A stretch of 64,000 bases of DNA, from the NCBI RefSeq assembly GCF_963662255.1, contig NC_085047.1, positions 95,549,619 to 95,613,618 on the forward strand, read 5' to 3'. Position 1 is the first letter of the stretch, and every line of letters starts with the position of its first letter. Positions 49,866 through 61,530 of this stretch are shown in pieces. The notes under the pieces were generated by a model, which ran no database searches, was not told the DNA's origin, and worked only from the letters and a program-made list of their open reading frames with translations. The position numbers and the translations under genes are program-made. The DNA comes from Cinclus cinclus. Its lineage: Eukaryota; Chordata; Aves; Passeriformes; Cinclidae.

Positions 49866-52176
49866 TCCAGGTTTATGAAAAAAAAAGTAATTTTCTGTAT
49901 CTTTATCACTGCATTTTCCATCCTTCTCACCTTTGGCCTAATTTCTTTAGATTCTCTTTGCTTCCAATATCTTTGCAGGTATCCTTGTTGCAGTCTCTCA
50001 TACTCCATACCAAATCTAACTTCACCCCTACACACCTGGGTAAAATATCTGTGTTCCTCTCACATATCTCAGATTTCATCTTATATGATTTTTTTCTTTA
50101 CATCTCTACCAGTCAGGGGTTCCCCATGCAGCTTGCCTTTTGCATATCGGAATGGTCCCTTTCTGTGTGCTTATGAGGGTGTCCAGGAAGATCAGACAGG
50201 TTTCCTGTGCCTTTTCACCCTGCACAGACCTTCTCATGTGATTTCACCAACTGGTTCTCTGGAAAATCTTCAGCTCTTCTGAAATCAGGAGAGTAATTCT
50301 CTTAGCCCACCTCATTTCTCTCATGATCTTAAATTCATCCACCTTCCTGTTGTTGACATGGCTGTAGCTCATGCTGATAGTTACTACTGCTAACTAGCAG
50401 AAATATTTTCCTAGTCATCTCATTGTTTCTGTATCAAGAAATTGTATTACCACAACCCAGATATTTTTCCACCTGGCTTACACTGAAATATTTGGCCCAC
50501 TCAATAAACGTCAAAATGGTGATGCGATAATCATGAAACTTAACACTGGTAGTTGAAAAACAACTTCCTCCTCTTTCAGAGAGACTTGTCAATATATCAC
50601 TGACACTAGTATGTCCTCTAGTTTGAAGTCAAAAGCCTTGTATCAACTCTCAGTCTTTACTAGGACAAAAATTCATGCATTCAGATCTCTTTCCCATGTA
50701 AGAAATAACCCTCTCTTCCCAGGTTTTCTGACACCTGCTTCCATCAAGGGAAGCACTTCAGTTGTTTGAGCTCTATTATCTTGTCTTTTTGGAAGCTATT
50801 CCTTCCCAGCTGTCACCAGGGCACTATGCCCTTTATATAAGAACATATTTGCAGTGGAAAAAGACCTTCTCATTTAGCCAGAAGTGATAATTTCCATCCT
50901 CCACCTAACCACACATAGATGTTGGCCAGCTCTCTTTCTATGCCATGTTCTGGATGTTCATCAGCTATAAATAAACGAAAATATTCTGTATGCAATCAAC
51001 CTGGAAACTTAAAATAGGAGATAAATGTGATTTGAATTCTAATTTAAATGTCTAGGCCAATAAAACAAGGAACCAAAGATCATCAAATCCACAACATGCA
51101 AAATAATTCGAGAAGGCTTCTTGAATCATAAGATTATATGCACAGGATGCTATCTCATACATGTACACTAATTAAGAGGTTTTTTAAAATGTGAGGTCAT
51201 GGGATTTGATTTTATTTGTGAAATAATGAGATTAATACACCTGCTATATATGAAAATATAAATAAGCTTCTGATTAGATGATAATACAGAGTAGTCATAT
51301 ATGAGCACTAATTCAAATAGATATAAATAATTATATGGTATATAATAAACATTGTAGAATGTTCCAGAAAAATTCCCATCCCTAAAAGTAATTATGTCCT
51401 TCTTGGACATATGACTGAAAGAACATGGTCATTTGGAGGAAATGAAGAAGAAACTGAGAAGAAAGAAAGTTTTCTTTGTCAAAATATTTATGTTGACAAA
51501 TGTACCAATTTGGCTTGACTTTCAATCTGGTTAATTTTGTATGGAACTAAAACACTGCTGTTATGCATGGACAAATGCCTATTCACAAAGGAAGTCCTAA
51601 ACCAGGGGCCAGAAACGGCAAAGAGAAATACCGACCATTTTCTGATATAGGTTATTGGAGGATGGTCTACACAACCATCTGCATAATGAAAGATTGAGGC
51701 AGTGATATAACACTCAAATTTTAATTTATATTTCCTTTTAATTTTTTTTCTTCAGGGAATAATGGGCTTCCTTGCAGGAGAGCTGTAAATGGTTTCAAAA
51801 TGATAATCACCAAGTAAGTGATCATAGTTATGGGTCTGTGCTAACATCCCCATAAATTAAAAAAAAAACCCAAACTGTAGCTCTTCATTCTCTAGGTGCA
51901 GCACTTTTACTTAAAAGACTGAGAAACTTATTTTTCTATGACAATATATAGTCATACCAATACTGTAGGCTTATTCCTACCATTAATTGGACTGTACCTT
52001 TTGAGGCTACTGCCTTCACTTATTTTCAAATCATAATTAACTTATAAAGAAAATACAAAAAATTTTAGCTCTGAAATTTATCTTCTCTGTCTTAGTCATA
52101 GCAGTATGCACAAACAAACACACATATAAAATTGAAATTTTGAAATTCCCCCTTCACTGGGATCCACAGATTTGTT
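49866..52176. other. Unique sequence, no gene seen
   Basis: This holds most of the longest open frame in the window (174 codons, 49758-50282, plus), which begins inside the CR1 remnant and runs into Ile/Leu/Ser-rich sequence with no recognised domain. I see no splice context or start context that makes it credible. The rest is AT-rich unique DNA. Confidence 0.55.
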
Positions 52177-52208
52177 TATATTATATATATACACACACAC
52201 ACACATAT
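52177..52208. repeat. Compound (TA)n(CA)n microsatellite
   Basis: A short TA run passes into about eight CA units, directly upstream of the SINE. Confidence 0.9.
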
Positions 52209-52325
52209 TTGGTTAAAGCATGGTGTAATACTGCCAGTGTTGTGGGTTTGATCCAAATATGTAAGAGCTGGACTCAATGATCCTTGTACATCCATTCCAA
52301 CTCAGAATTTTCTGTGATTCTCTGA
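52205..52325 (+). mobile_element. TguSINE1-like SINE (tRNA-Ile head, CR1-like tail)
   Basis: The head at 52211-52254 (GGTTAAAGCATGGTGTAATA, then TGTGGGTTTGATCC) corresponds to the D-arm-to-T-loop part of tRNA-Ile. It includes a slightly changed B box (GGGTTTGATCC against the canonical GGTTCGATTCC type). The tail at 52263-52325 has GAGCTGGACTCAATGATCCT, CCATTCCAACTCAGAATTTT and CTGTGATTCTCTGA, the CR1-type 3' end that lets LINE machinery mobilise the SINE. The combination matches TguSINE1 of zebra finch as I remember it. The 5' end of the tRNA part, including the A box, is missing or unrecognisable next to the CA repeat, so this copy is probably 5'-truncated. A tRNA gene is excluded because no acceptor stem is present. 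Confidence 0.85.
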
Positions 52326-53937
52326 TTTACCCTGACAGTATAAGAACAAAAAAAATAGTAAATTAGGCCATACAAATCTTGCAAATAATTTTTCAATTTA
52401 ACAGACATAATAGGAAATATTACTCATAATGTGATTTATGATGAATATCTGCACTTTTTGCAGTAGATTTGTATACAGTGCGTCTGCAGGAATTATAAAT
52501 ATTTCCTCAATTTTACTCTTAATTTTGTGGAAAAACAAATTATTTGTTGTAATTTTATAATCAGAGTTGTTGGTTTGTTTTTTTTCATGAATGAAATTAA
52601 AACAAATGTAGGAAGTGAAGTTGCTCATTTTTAAAGAGGGCACATTCCCACATTTCTTTCTTTCTTCCTTCTCTAAAACACTAAATAATAGAATTTCTTG
52701 CAGAAAGTATTCAGAAAGTTTTATTTAATAATAAGGCAAAATTAAATGTTTACATTTTTCATCTAAATTCACACATTAAAACATTTTCTTGAAAAGCTAA
52801 TCCTAAATTTATTTCCAAGAAAAAAATTGTTCTGCTTTAATAGGAAAGTTTTTCTTTGAATCATTATTAATGTCAAGTTATTTCTCATGTATAGGGAATA
52901 AAATCACATATTCCAAAACATTTTAATTTACTTAGTTATCATTTAGGTGATTTTTTTCTGAATAATCAACAACAAAACAAAGTTACTTCAATAAGCACTT
53001 TTAAAAATTTAAGTAATAATTAATTCATGTTTGCTAGCCACTTAATTGGTGACTGGCAGATTCAGCTACAAGACCATTTTCTCAAAATAATGTAAAAGGA
53101 TATTTTATGTCACAATATGATTCATCTGGAAAAACATAAAGAACAATACTGACATTATTCATGAACATTATTCTATGTAATACTAGTATACGTAATGGGT
53201 TTTAAAAATGTCTTTTAATAAGGGAACCTGGAGTACCAAGCCTCTTATTGATCACCCATAATTTAAATTCTAAAACAATACTGCCGTGCATATAACATAG
53301 AATGTAACATTTTCATCTCAGCTATACTTCCATAATTGAAAATCAGAGCAAATTATTAGTAGAAAAGTTCAGTAAAAGCACTATGAGGTTTGTCCTCAGG
53401 AAAATAAGATTTTAATTTTATTTAATTTCATTAGATAATATTCATAAGTCTTTGAAAGTAGGTTCACGCCTTGAAGCAAAACAACTGATGAACAGACAAG
53501 CAGGAATTTATTTTCAGTGTGTGGTAATTCTTTTTCTATCAGTTCAAACTAAAGATAAATATTTCTTTCTTTTCTGTTTCAGAATCTCACTTTATTTTTT
53601 TTCATTTTCATCAAGTTTTTTATCACCACTGCTATTTTAATTACAGAATATTTAAACGTGTTTTCTTCTTGCAAAATATTACATTCTTCCATCTGAGAGG
53701 TATTTCTATTGTTTAGGTTTTATTCTATTGATATATGGTCACAACTTTGTATGGAGGAGGTAAGGTATTTGATCAGAACAATCAGAGCTGTATTTGATTG
53801 TGTATATTCATTTCTAATGTACAAGACAGAGTGTGAAGTAGGTAAAAAGAAATTTGGCAATTAATTACATGCTGGATATAAAGGTGAATGAATATGTAGA
53901 AATGTCAAATAAAATATATACATGCCCACCACCCCTC

Positions 53938-54020
53938 CCCCCAAAAAACCCCAAAAACAAACAAACAGAAAAACAAATTAAAAAAACCCAAACAAATACA
54001 CAAAAACCACAAAAAACCAC
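53938..54020. repeat. A/C-rich (AAAC-like) low-complexity tract
   Basis: The same type of strand-asymmetric AAAC/AACC sequence as at 47.8 and 36.3 kb, preceded by a short C-rich stretch. Confidence 0.85.
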
Positions 54021-57000
54021 ACTATATTAATGTGTATAAATGGAAGTCAGGCTTACAAGATTTATTGAGTAACTTTGCTCAGCCCTGAATGGGTGTTGAT
54101 GGAGTCTGATGTTCTGTAACATAAACAGAAATAAGTAAAAAAAAACCAGATAACAGAATGTCATTAAATATGCCATAAAACAAAAGAGCAAAATACATGG
54201 GCTTATGTAGTTTGAAAGGATGCTTGTCCTCAAATGTTCTTCAACTCTTTCAAACTGAAAGGTAATTGTCTCACACAAAGGTAAAGTAGATTGCCTGAAA
54301 AAATGCATTTTCTCCTGGAGGGCAGGTTGGGCAGAAATCAGTCACCAAAGATAAAAAAAAAACAAAACCCAACTGCTACACCTTTGTCATCAGGAATGCC
54401 TGTTCCAAGTTTCCTTCAGCCCTGTGTGTCAGTCTTAGAGGGTGCTCTGCCCCTGGAGCCAGATCAACCTCCACCATCCCATTACCATGGTTTCACTGTG
54501 CACTTACAGGGCTCTGTCCCAACCTTAGTCCTCCTCCCTCTCCCGGCACTGCTTCCTTGCTGAGTGCTACAGGGCAGAGCTCTGCTCAAGGGAGGCAGTG
54601 CAGTTGCTGCCCCCATGGCCACACCATTGCTGATCTGGAGAAATGGTCCTATGACTTTGGAAATGTCTCATCAATAAATTTAACATTTTTTTTTTTTTTA
54701 TGCTACTATGCTATGTCACAAACGAGGACAGGGCATCTCTTAAGTAGAGAGAGATCTTTCAGCTGTCAAACAGCTAATTTTTTTTTTATTTTCTAAACAC
54801 CACAGGCTGAAGATTAAACCATCTAGAGGTTTACTTTAACATCAGAAAAAACTAACATAGCTGCCAGAAAGTTGTCCCTTCTTATTATTCTATTTCATGA
54901 AGAGTCAGAAGCCAGTGCAAAGTTTCATAAATATCTTCTAAAGATACTGTTCTGATACAGCATTCATTAACAATACATGTAAATGAAGATGTAAAAAATA
55001 TATTTTCCTTCACTCTTAGCTTTTCAGATACCTATTATTTATTGCCCAGGGATCTCACCTGGCTAAGATGTGCGGACAATCTTACACATGCATGCAGCTA
55101 AACAGGCTTCTTTCCCATATCCTCTATTGGAAAGGGGAACAAACTGCTGTCTAGCCAATTATTCTTCTGTCATGTAATTTGTGGAATATAGATAGCCTGT
55201 AATCTGGAATGTTCTGGAATATGAAGGAATACCTTCATAAATAGGGTATGGTATACAACATTTCATATAACCTATAAATAAGTTAAATATAAAGGTAAGG
55301 TAAATAAGGCAAATGCAATGTAAATTGATATAACTGATTTGGTCTTTAGCTCAGGTTTGCTGAATGCTGGATATAAAATGAATTGGAAGTCTAAACTGCA
55401 GTGAATAAGCATGGCTGCACTATTATTGCTGTTAAGCTTCAAAGCAAACATAATAAATGTCTGGAGTTTCCACAGTCAGTTCTGTTATTTGCCTCACCAT
55501 CAAAAATTGAATTTAAGAGAATTTTTTCCACTTCAGTTATCTTTGTGTGGAGATCGTTTTAGGTCATAAATAAGAGTATCATGTTATACCTGTAAGCACT
55601 GTCACTTGGTAGTGATAAGCATAACCTATCTCTTGACAAGATTATAGAAAAATTTCTTAAGGGAAGGATTGGAAGACCAAGATCTTGAGGTATTTAAAAC
55701 TAAAATATTCTGGTCTAGATTCTGAAAAATACAGTGACCACTAAGTGTAAACCTTAATTGACAAGAAAATCTGATACCTGCCCAAAAATTTATCAAATTG
55801 CCAATATAATTGTAGTTATTCTTTTCTAATTATACATCTGTTTTGGTTTTGTGAATAGCGAAAAATTTCCCAGAAGTGTTATCCAAATATGCTCTTATAT
55901 ATTTGTGGTTCTTCATTTGTGAAGAAATAGGACATTTATTTTAAAACCTAGCGAAAAAATTGACATGTCCTCTGCATAACTGTTATATATTTTCTGAAAT
56001 TAAATGGGATATATTAAATACCTGTGCTGCTGGCATTGAAACATTTATTGTGTAATCAGATCAATCATAGGATGTACTGTGCTGAAAAGCATTACCTCCA
56101 ACCTTCAACAACCAAAAAATGTGAAGAAAAGCAACCTAATACAAGAGTAAGGATGTTTAAAGGGTAATTTGTTCCACAGTAACTATTTGCAGAGGTACTC
56201 TTATTCTTCTATGAATATGAGAACAGTGTCCATCTCTGTCATTGATTATTTAAAAATTCTGATTTAGAGAATATTGTTAATGGCAGTTGAGTCATGCCTT
56301 TTCTAAATTAAATTTTATTGCAGGGACTATTTAATCATGGTGGGAGACTCCTTTAGGTCTTCTGTAGTAGTTTAATATTTAGTATTCATTTTGTATGAAT
56401 GAGATGAGATGCAGAAAGTAGCATATGCAGCATAACGCAACAAAGACATCGGCTTCCTTGCCTGACATACTTGGAATTCTTAAGTGGAACCTTATGACCA
56501 ACACAAAAGCATTACTCAGCCTCTTACTTGCTTTTCTCAGAGGGGAATACTTTTATAGTCGTGTAATTCTAGCAGTAGATAACACTCTGTATTTTCGTAA
56601 TATTTAGTTGATGTCTTTTAGGTGAGAGATATTTGAACAAATATAGTCCCTTTCATAATGGCTTCTGAGAAGATGAATTCTTAAACAATTACTCTTTTAT
56701 TAATATTTTGTTTTCTAAAATGTATTTATTTTTCAGAATTACTTACTTTGGAATGGTACCTATTCTTTACAGGAAAAGAAAAACCTAATCATTTTTAGGG
56801 GGAAATACCAAGGACTAGAAGATAAATTTCTCTCTTTGTTGTTGTCATTGAGTGATTAAATACATCTGACCTTCACCACATTCTGTACAAATTTTCACAT
56901 CTCTTGTTTCAGCATGTACATACAGACATTTTTCACAAGTACATGGTAAAATCTGTCTGTAACTGCTAATAACAAGTGTAACATATATGCTTATTATTAT

Positions 57001-59769
57001 TTTTTACTTATTTTCTTTCATTTATTATCTGGGAAATATGCATTTTTCTCTATTTCAGTGACTTGAGGTTGTATCTTTTTAACCACGAACAACCTATAAT
57101 TTGGAAATTGGATAATGTCAGACTAAAGTCCCATGACTGGAATTTGTTTAATTTTTCATTTGAAGATATAGACATTTTCTTGAAGCAAGAGTCTGCCTTT
57201 TTTAAAAGTGCTGAAGTTGTTTACCTATCTTAAAATACAGGGGGGAGGTTTTTCAGATTTTTTTTTTTTGGTCTTGTTTATAATTTGGCTTTGTGTTTTG
57301 CCTTTGAGAAAAGCATTGTTGTTTTGAATGTCAATATGTTTTATAGATGGTGAACACTATTAGTCTCTGCAAGTTCTCAGTTTCCAAATCCTAATATTTG
57401 CATTGCAAAATGCTATATTGTACTGAACTAAGTGTTGTCCTCAGATAAAAATCAGAACTTTAATAGTTCCTTCTTCAATGTTACATGATTTTTGTGGCTT
57501 AATGGTGTTAAAATCTCCATAACTTCACCTTAAAAGGAAGCCATGAAGAGTAGAGATATAATTTACCTCAAGCAAACAACATAAGCATTTCCAGTTTTTG
57601 AAAGTTGCAATTATTTTAAAATATACAATTAAGCTTGAAAGAAAATGTGCATAAAGGTGTTTCCTGCTTCCAGTCAGGTCAAGGGTTAAATCTTGCAGTA
57701 GCTGGGATAAGGTATGGGCAGGACACATAGGTTATTCTATACACTTCACATCATGGGGGAAGGGCCTCTCTTCCAGGGTGAAAGGATTCTTTCTTTGAGC
57801 AAGAACGGTGAATACGGTGGTTGGCTAGGGCTGGTCCTGAGATGGAGAGAGTGATGGGGTGGCACTGGTCCCAGGATGGAGGGAGGATTCAGGAGGGGAA
57901 GGGAGAGAAAGGGGGAGTGCAAGTGACACGTGGTTTGGAGAGTTTCAGTGGGAACACTAAATTGGGGAGTACCATTCCTAAGCAATGACAAGAAATAAAA
58001 GGAAAACACATTAAGTGAAAATAAACTGAAAGTGGTCCAGTCCATAGAAAGGTCTTCTTTAAAACGACATTTTTTTTACTTATTCATTTTTTTTTCCCTT
58101 TAGTACATTTATGCAACAATAAAAATTGACTAAGACTGATTCTAACTGTGGCTGTCCCTCAATCATCAAAGAACCAAAAATTTTAAATAAATGTATGACC
58201 TCAAGGAATACAAAGTGAGAACCAAGGGTTTTACTAGTAGCTTTCTTGCAAAGCTGTCATTGATTGATAGTCTTTCTGTATATCTCTTGGCAAAAATCAA
58301 TGCTGTTCTTTAAGTAATGCAGTCTTTGGAGAAAGAGAATACTTGTTTTGAATATTGTAAGACTCCACCTAACTGATGGGCATCACCACAAATGAAAACT
58401 TATTGATAAATTCCTGATCTATAAGACAAAGGTTTGTGATTATGAAAGTAAATCTTATTTTAAATTACTGGTGCTATTAAATTTGTATTGAGTACTGCAT
58501 GTGTACATGTTTTTGTAAAGACATTTTTCACTGGTTTGAAAATAATTGGGATATGATTGGTCCATGAAGCTGCTTTACTCTCTTGTGAAGCCCTGAAATA
58601 TTTTCTGCTCTGAAGACCACTGACCTCCCTGCCTAGCATTTTACCACTTGCTGATTCAGTTAGCAGTTTTATGGCTAATGTGTGTTTTCTTTGACATTTT
58701 GCATGGCATAATTTTTAATAAAATTATGTTCTTATTTAACATTGACAAAAATTCAAAGATATGTTGATACATATCCCAAAATATGGTAGAGTAATAAGTA
58801 TGTCAAATTTTCAGAAATAAACCAATAGCTTGAGAATACAGACTGATAGAGTAGTATGGCCATAAATTGCAAGTGATTAAAATTAAGAGTGATGGAATTT
58901 AGCCAAGTAAATAAATTTCAACCTGCTCCCTCGCTACTAAAACCACATTACTTGGTTGTTTTAGCACTGGAAATGTACTTATTCTGGGATTGCATATATA
59001 TCCGAGAGTCAATTAAAATTAAAGCATGATATTTCAAATATGATTTTGTTTTAGAGGTAGAAGATTGAATGATGTAATTATGGCTAAGTACTGTTAAAGA
59101 AACACAAAAAAGAGCAAAACTTTAACTAGCCCTGCAATATCATAATGTGTAATTTGTTGACATCAGATCTTACTTTTGGGGCTTTATTTTCTGACCTATT
59201 ATCTTGTTTATGTCAATATGATATATTAAAATGCATTAACTGCATTATTTTCCACACAAATACAATCATACTTTGAAGACAGCCAGCCATGGTGTGAACC
59301 AAGACTAAAAATTTGTCCTTCCAAAGAAGGACTCATGTTGGGTCTATTTTGGGTCATACTCTTTCCTTTTATGGGGATTCAATTATTAGATTTTTTGGTG
59401 AGGTTAATCAATATTATAAGAATGCAATTAAAATATGAGTGTCTTACTACAAAAATGCAAACCACCAAAATACAAACAGCCAGTTCTACCATGAATTATT
59501 ATTAATACAAACAAGTCCACAAGCAATGCTGATGTTTTTCTTTGATGTTAAATTTTGATTCTTCCCATTTATTTTTACACAGATTCATTGGTGCTTTATC
59601 TCCTTTACTGAGAGGGCTAAGGGGTTTTCTTTCTCAGTGTTCAAGTTTTCCAGGGCTACTTGTATGCACTTCAACTTCATATTTGTTAGTAGAATATGCT
59701 GTTCTTCCTCTGATTAATTCACAGTAATTGTGATAAAAAAATCTTATTTTTGAGTCTATTTTTAAATCA

Positions 59770-59830
59770 GTATACTTATATGTAAGTATATATTTATATA
59801 CTTCTATATAAGTATATATACTTATAAATA
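59770..59830. repeat. Cluster of AT-rich palindromes around TATACTTA
   Basis: TATACTTA and TAAGTATA (59771-59790) form a hairpin with a 4-base loop. A perfect 20-bp palindrome TATAAGTATATATACTTATA follows at 59807-59826, and the same arms recur between them. The cluster could extrude as a cruciform; it probably arose by local duplication. Confidence 0.8.
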
Positions 59831-60689
59831 CTTATTTTCTTAATTGAAATATTTAGCTAAGCAATTTACTTCATTTTACTTCATTTATATTCTTCTAAGA
59901 TGGAAAGCACTGAAAATTGTGCATGGAATAAAATGTATTCTGATACTGATTTAAAATAAAAAAAGAAAGTCATATGCATTCATTTTTAGTAGAAGTCATT
60001 TTAGAGCGTAAAACCAATCATCACTTTTAGTAAGGAATGCTGCTGAATCATTGAAGTATATTTACAGACTATGTGAAGTTTACATTACTGAAATCTCATT
60101 AACAGGTTCAGTTTCATTGTAGGCTTACTACCTCATAAATAAATACTGATAGTTATAAGAACGGATTAAGTTTTTTTCTATTCAGTTGCATAGACAAGTG
60201 ACAAAAAATTCCACTTCTTCCCTCTTTAACATTAATCTGATTAATCTCTTCTGTCTTTAGAGAATTGGAATTCCCTTGCCTTTTAGGGATGGACTTAGAT
60301 GTGTCAGAACAGCTACCCTCACACAGACCTCTAAAGCTCTCTGAAATACTGCACTGAAGCACCCTTATAGGAATGGATAGTCTGACAAAGGACATGCATC
60401 AAAATCTGGCCCTTTTGGAGGGGTAATGGGACATGAAGTGAAGTACAAAATTGCAATGAAAAGCTGAGTTTGCACAAGTGCAGTGAGGCTGAGCCCATTC
60501 TATCCAGGACAGTGTTGTGCTTTATCTGCAGCCAGCTGGATTTTCATATTACCCATCTTGCATCAACTCAAAGTAAAACACAGTCTCAAAGATAAAAATT
60601 CCTATATTTTTAATGTCTGCATGTAAGCTAGACACTGAATAAATGGAAACCTATTTATTTCACCCTTTAGCAGCTACTTGGGTATGATT

Positions 60690-61530
60690 AGCTGAATGGT
60701 AACCAGTGGCACAACATGTAATTAGATGTTTCTCACTAGTGGTATCTGCCAACGTTCAATATTGAGCCCAGTGTTGTTTAATTTATTCATCAGTGACTTG
60801 GATGAAGGGCAGACGCCTCCTCAGCAGGTTCAGTGAAGACACAAAGCTGGGAGGAGTGGCCAATAGCCCAGAGTGCTGTGCAGCCCTTCAGAAGGACCTC
60901 AGCAGGGTGGAATTTGGGCAGGGAACTGTCTGAAATTCAGCAAAAGAAGGCTCTTGCACCTGGGGAAGAACAATCCCCTGCACCAGCACAGGGTGGGGCT
61001 GATGGTCTGCTGGAAAGCAGCTCTGCAGAGAAGGACCTGGGGGTGCTGGAGGACAACAAGGTGTCCATGAGCCAGCAGTGTGTCCTGGGGACCGTGTGGG
61101 CTGATGGTGTCCTGGGTGCTTTGCCAGCAGGTCAAGGGAGGTGATCCTTCCCCTTTGCTCAGCCCTGGTGGGGCCACATCAGGACTGTGCTGTCCAATTC
61201 TGGGCTCCTCAGGAGAAGAGAGGCATGGAGCTCCTGGAGCAGATCCAGTGGAGGGCTACAGAGATGATTCAGAGACTGGAGCATCTCTCTTATGAGGAAA
61301 GGCTGAGAGAGTCAGGCCTGTTTAGTCTTGGGAAGAGACAACTGAGGGAGGACCTGATCAATTGTATGAGTACCTGAAGTGAGGGTGTCAAGAGCTAAGA
61401 GCCAGAATCTGTGCAGTAATGGCAAGCAGTAGGGCAAGAGGCAATGGGCAGAAACCAATGCACAGGAAGTCCCACCTGGATATAAGGAAGAACTTCTTTA
61501 CTGAGCATGTGAACATGCAATTGAACAGAA
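60690..61530 (+). mobile_element. CR1 LINE fragment, plus strand, better preserved
   Basis: Long, easily aligned CR1 order on the plus strand. Landmarks are AATATTGAGCCCAGTGTTGT near 60760, CATCAGTGACTTGGATGAAG near 60788, GAGAAGGACCTGGGGGTGCT near 61028, CATGAGCCAGCAGTGTGTCC near 61066 and CAGGTCAAGGGAGGTGATCC near 61127. Later come CATCTCTCTTATGAGGAAAG near 61282 and GGAAGAACTTCTTTACTGAG near 61486. It breaks off near 61530, before the 3' region and octamer tail, so the 3' end has been lost by deletion, unlike normal 5' truncation. GC is higher than the flanks. Several stop-interrupted frames of 60-100 codons are remnants of reverse-transcriptase coding sequence. Confidence 0.92.

Larger units (their letters stand above)
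52330..60685. other. AT-rich unique sequence, two small GC rises, no gene seen
   Basis: No gene recognised. An A/C-rich tract lies at 53938-54020. Two local GC rises at 54380-54650 and 57740-57960 carry only short frames without family resemblance. A cluster of AT palindromes lies at 59770-59830. T homopolymers occur near 54689, 54779 and 57261. Confidence 0.55.

Noticed and set aside
49758..50282. Longest open frame in the window, 174 codons, plus strand
   Set aside because: It begins inside a CR1 remnant, continues in unremarkable sequence and has no recognised domain or coding signature. A single frame of this length can occur by chance on six frames of 64 kb.
52211..52254. tRNA-Ile gene
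   Set aside because: Only an internal part of the tRNA is present, the acceptor stem is missing, the B box is altered and a CR1-like tail follows. It is a SINE head.
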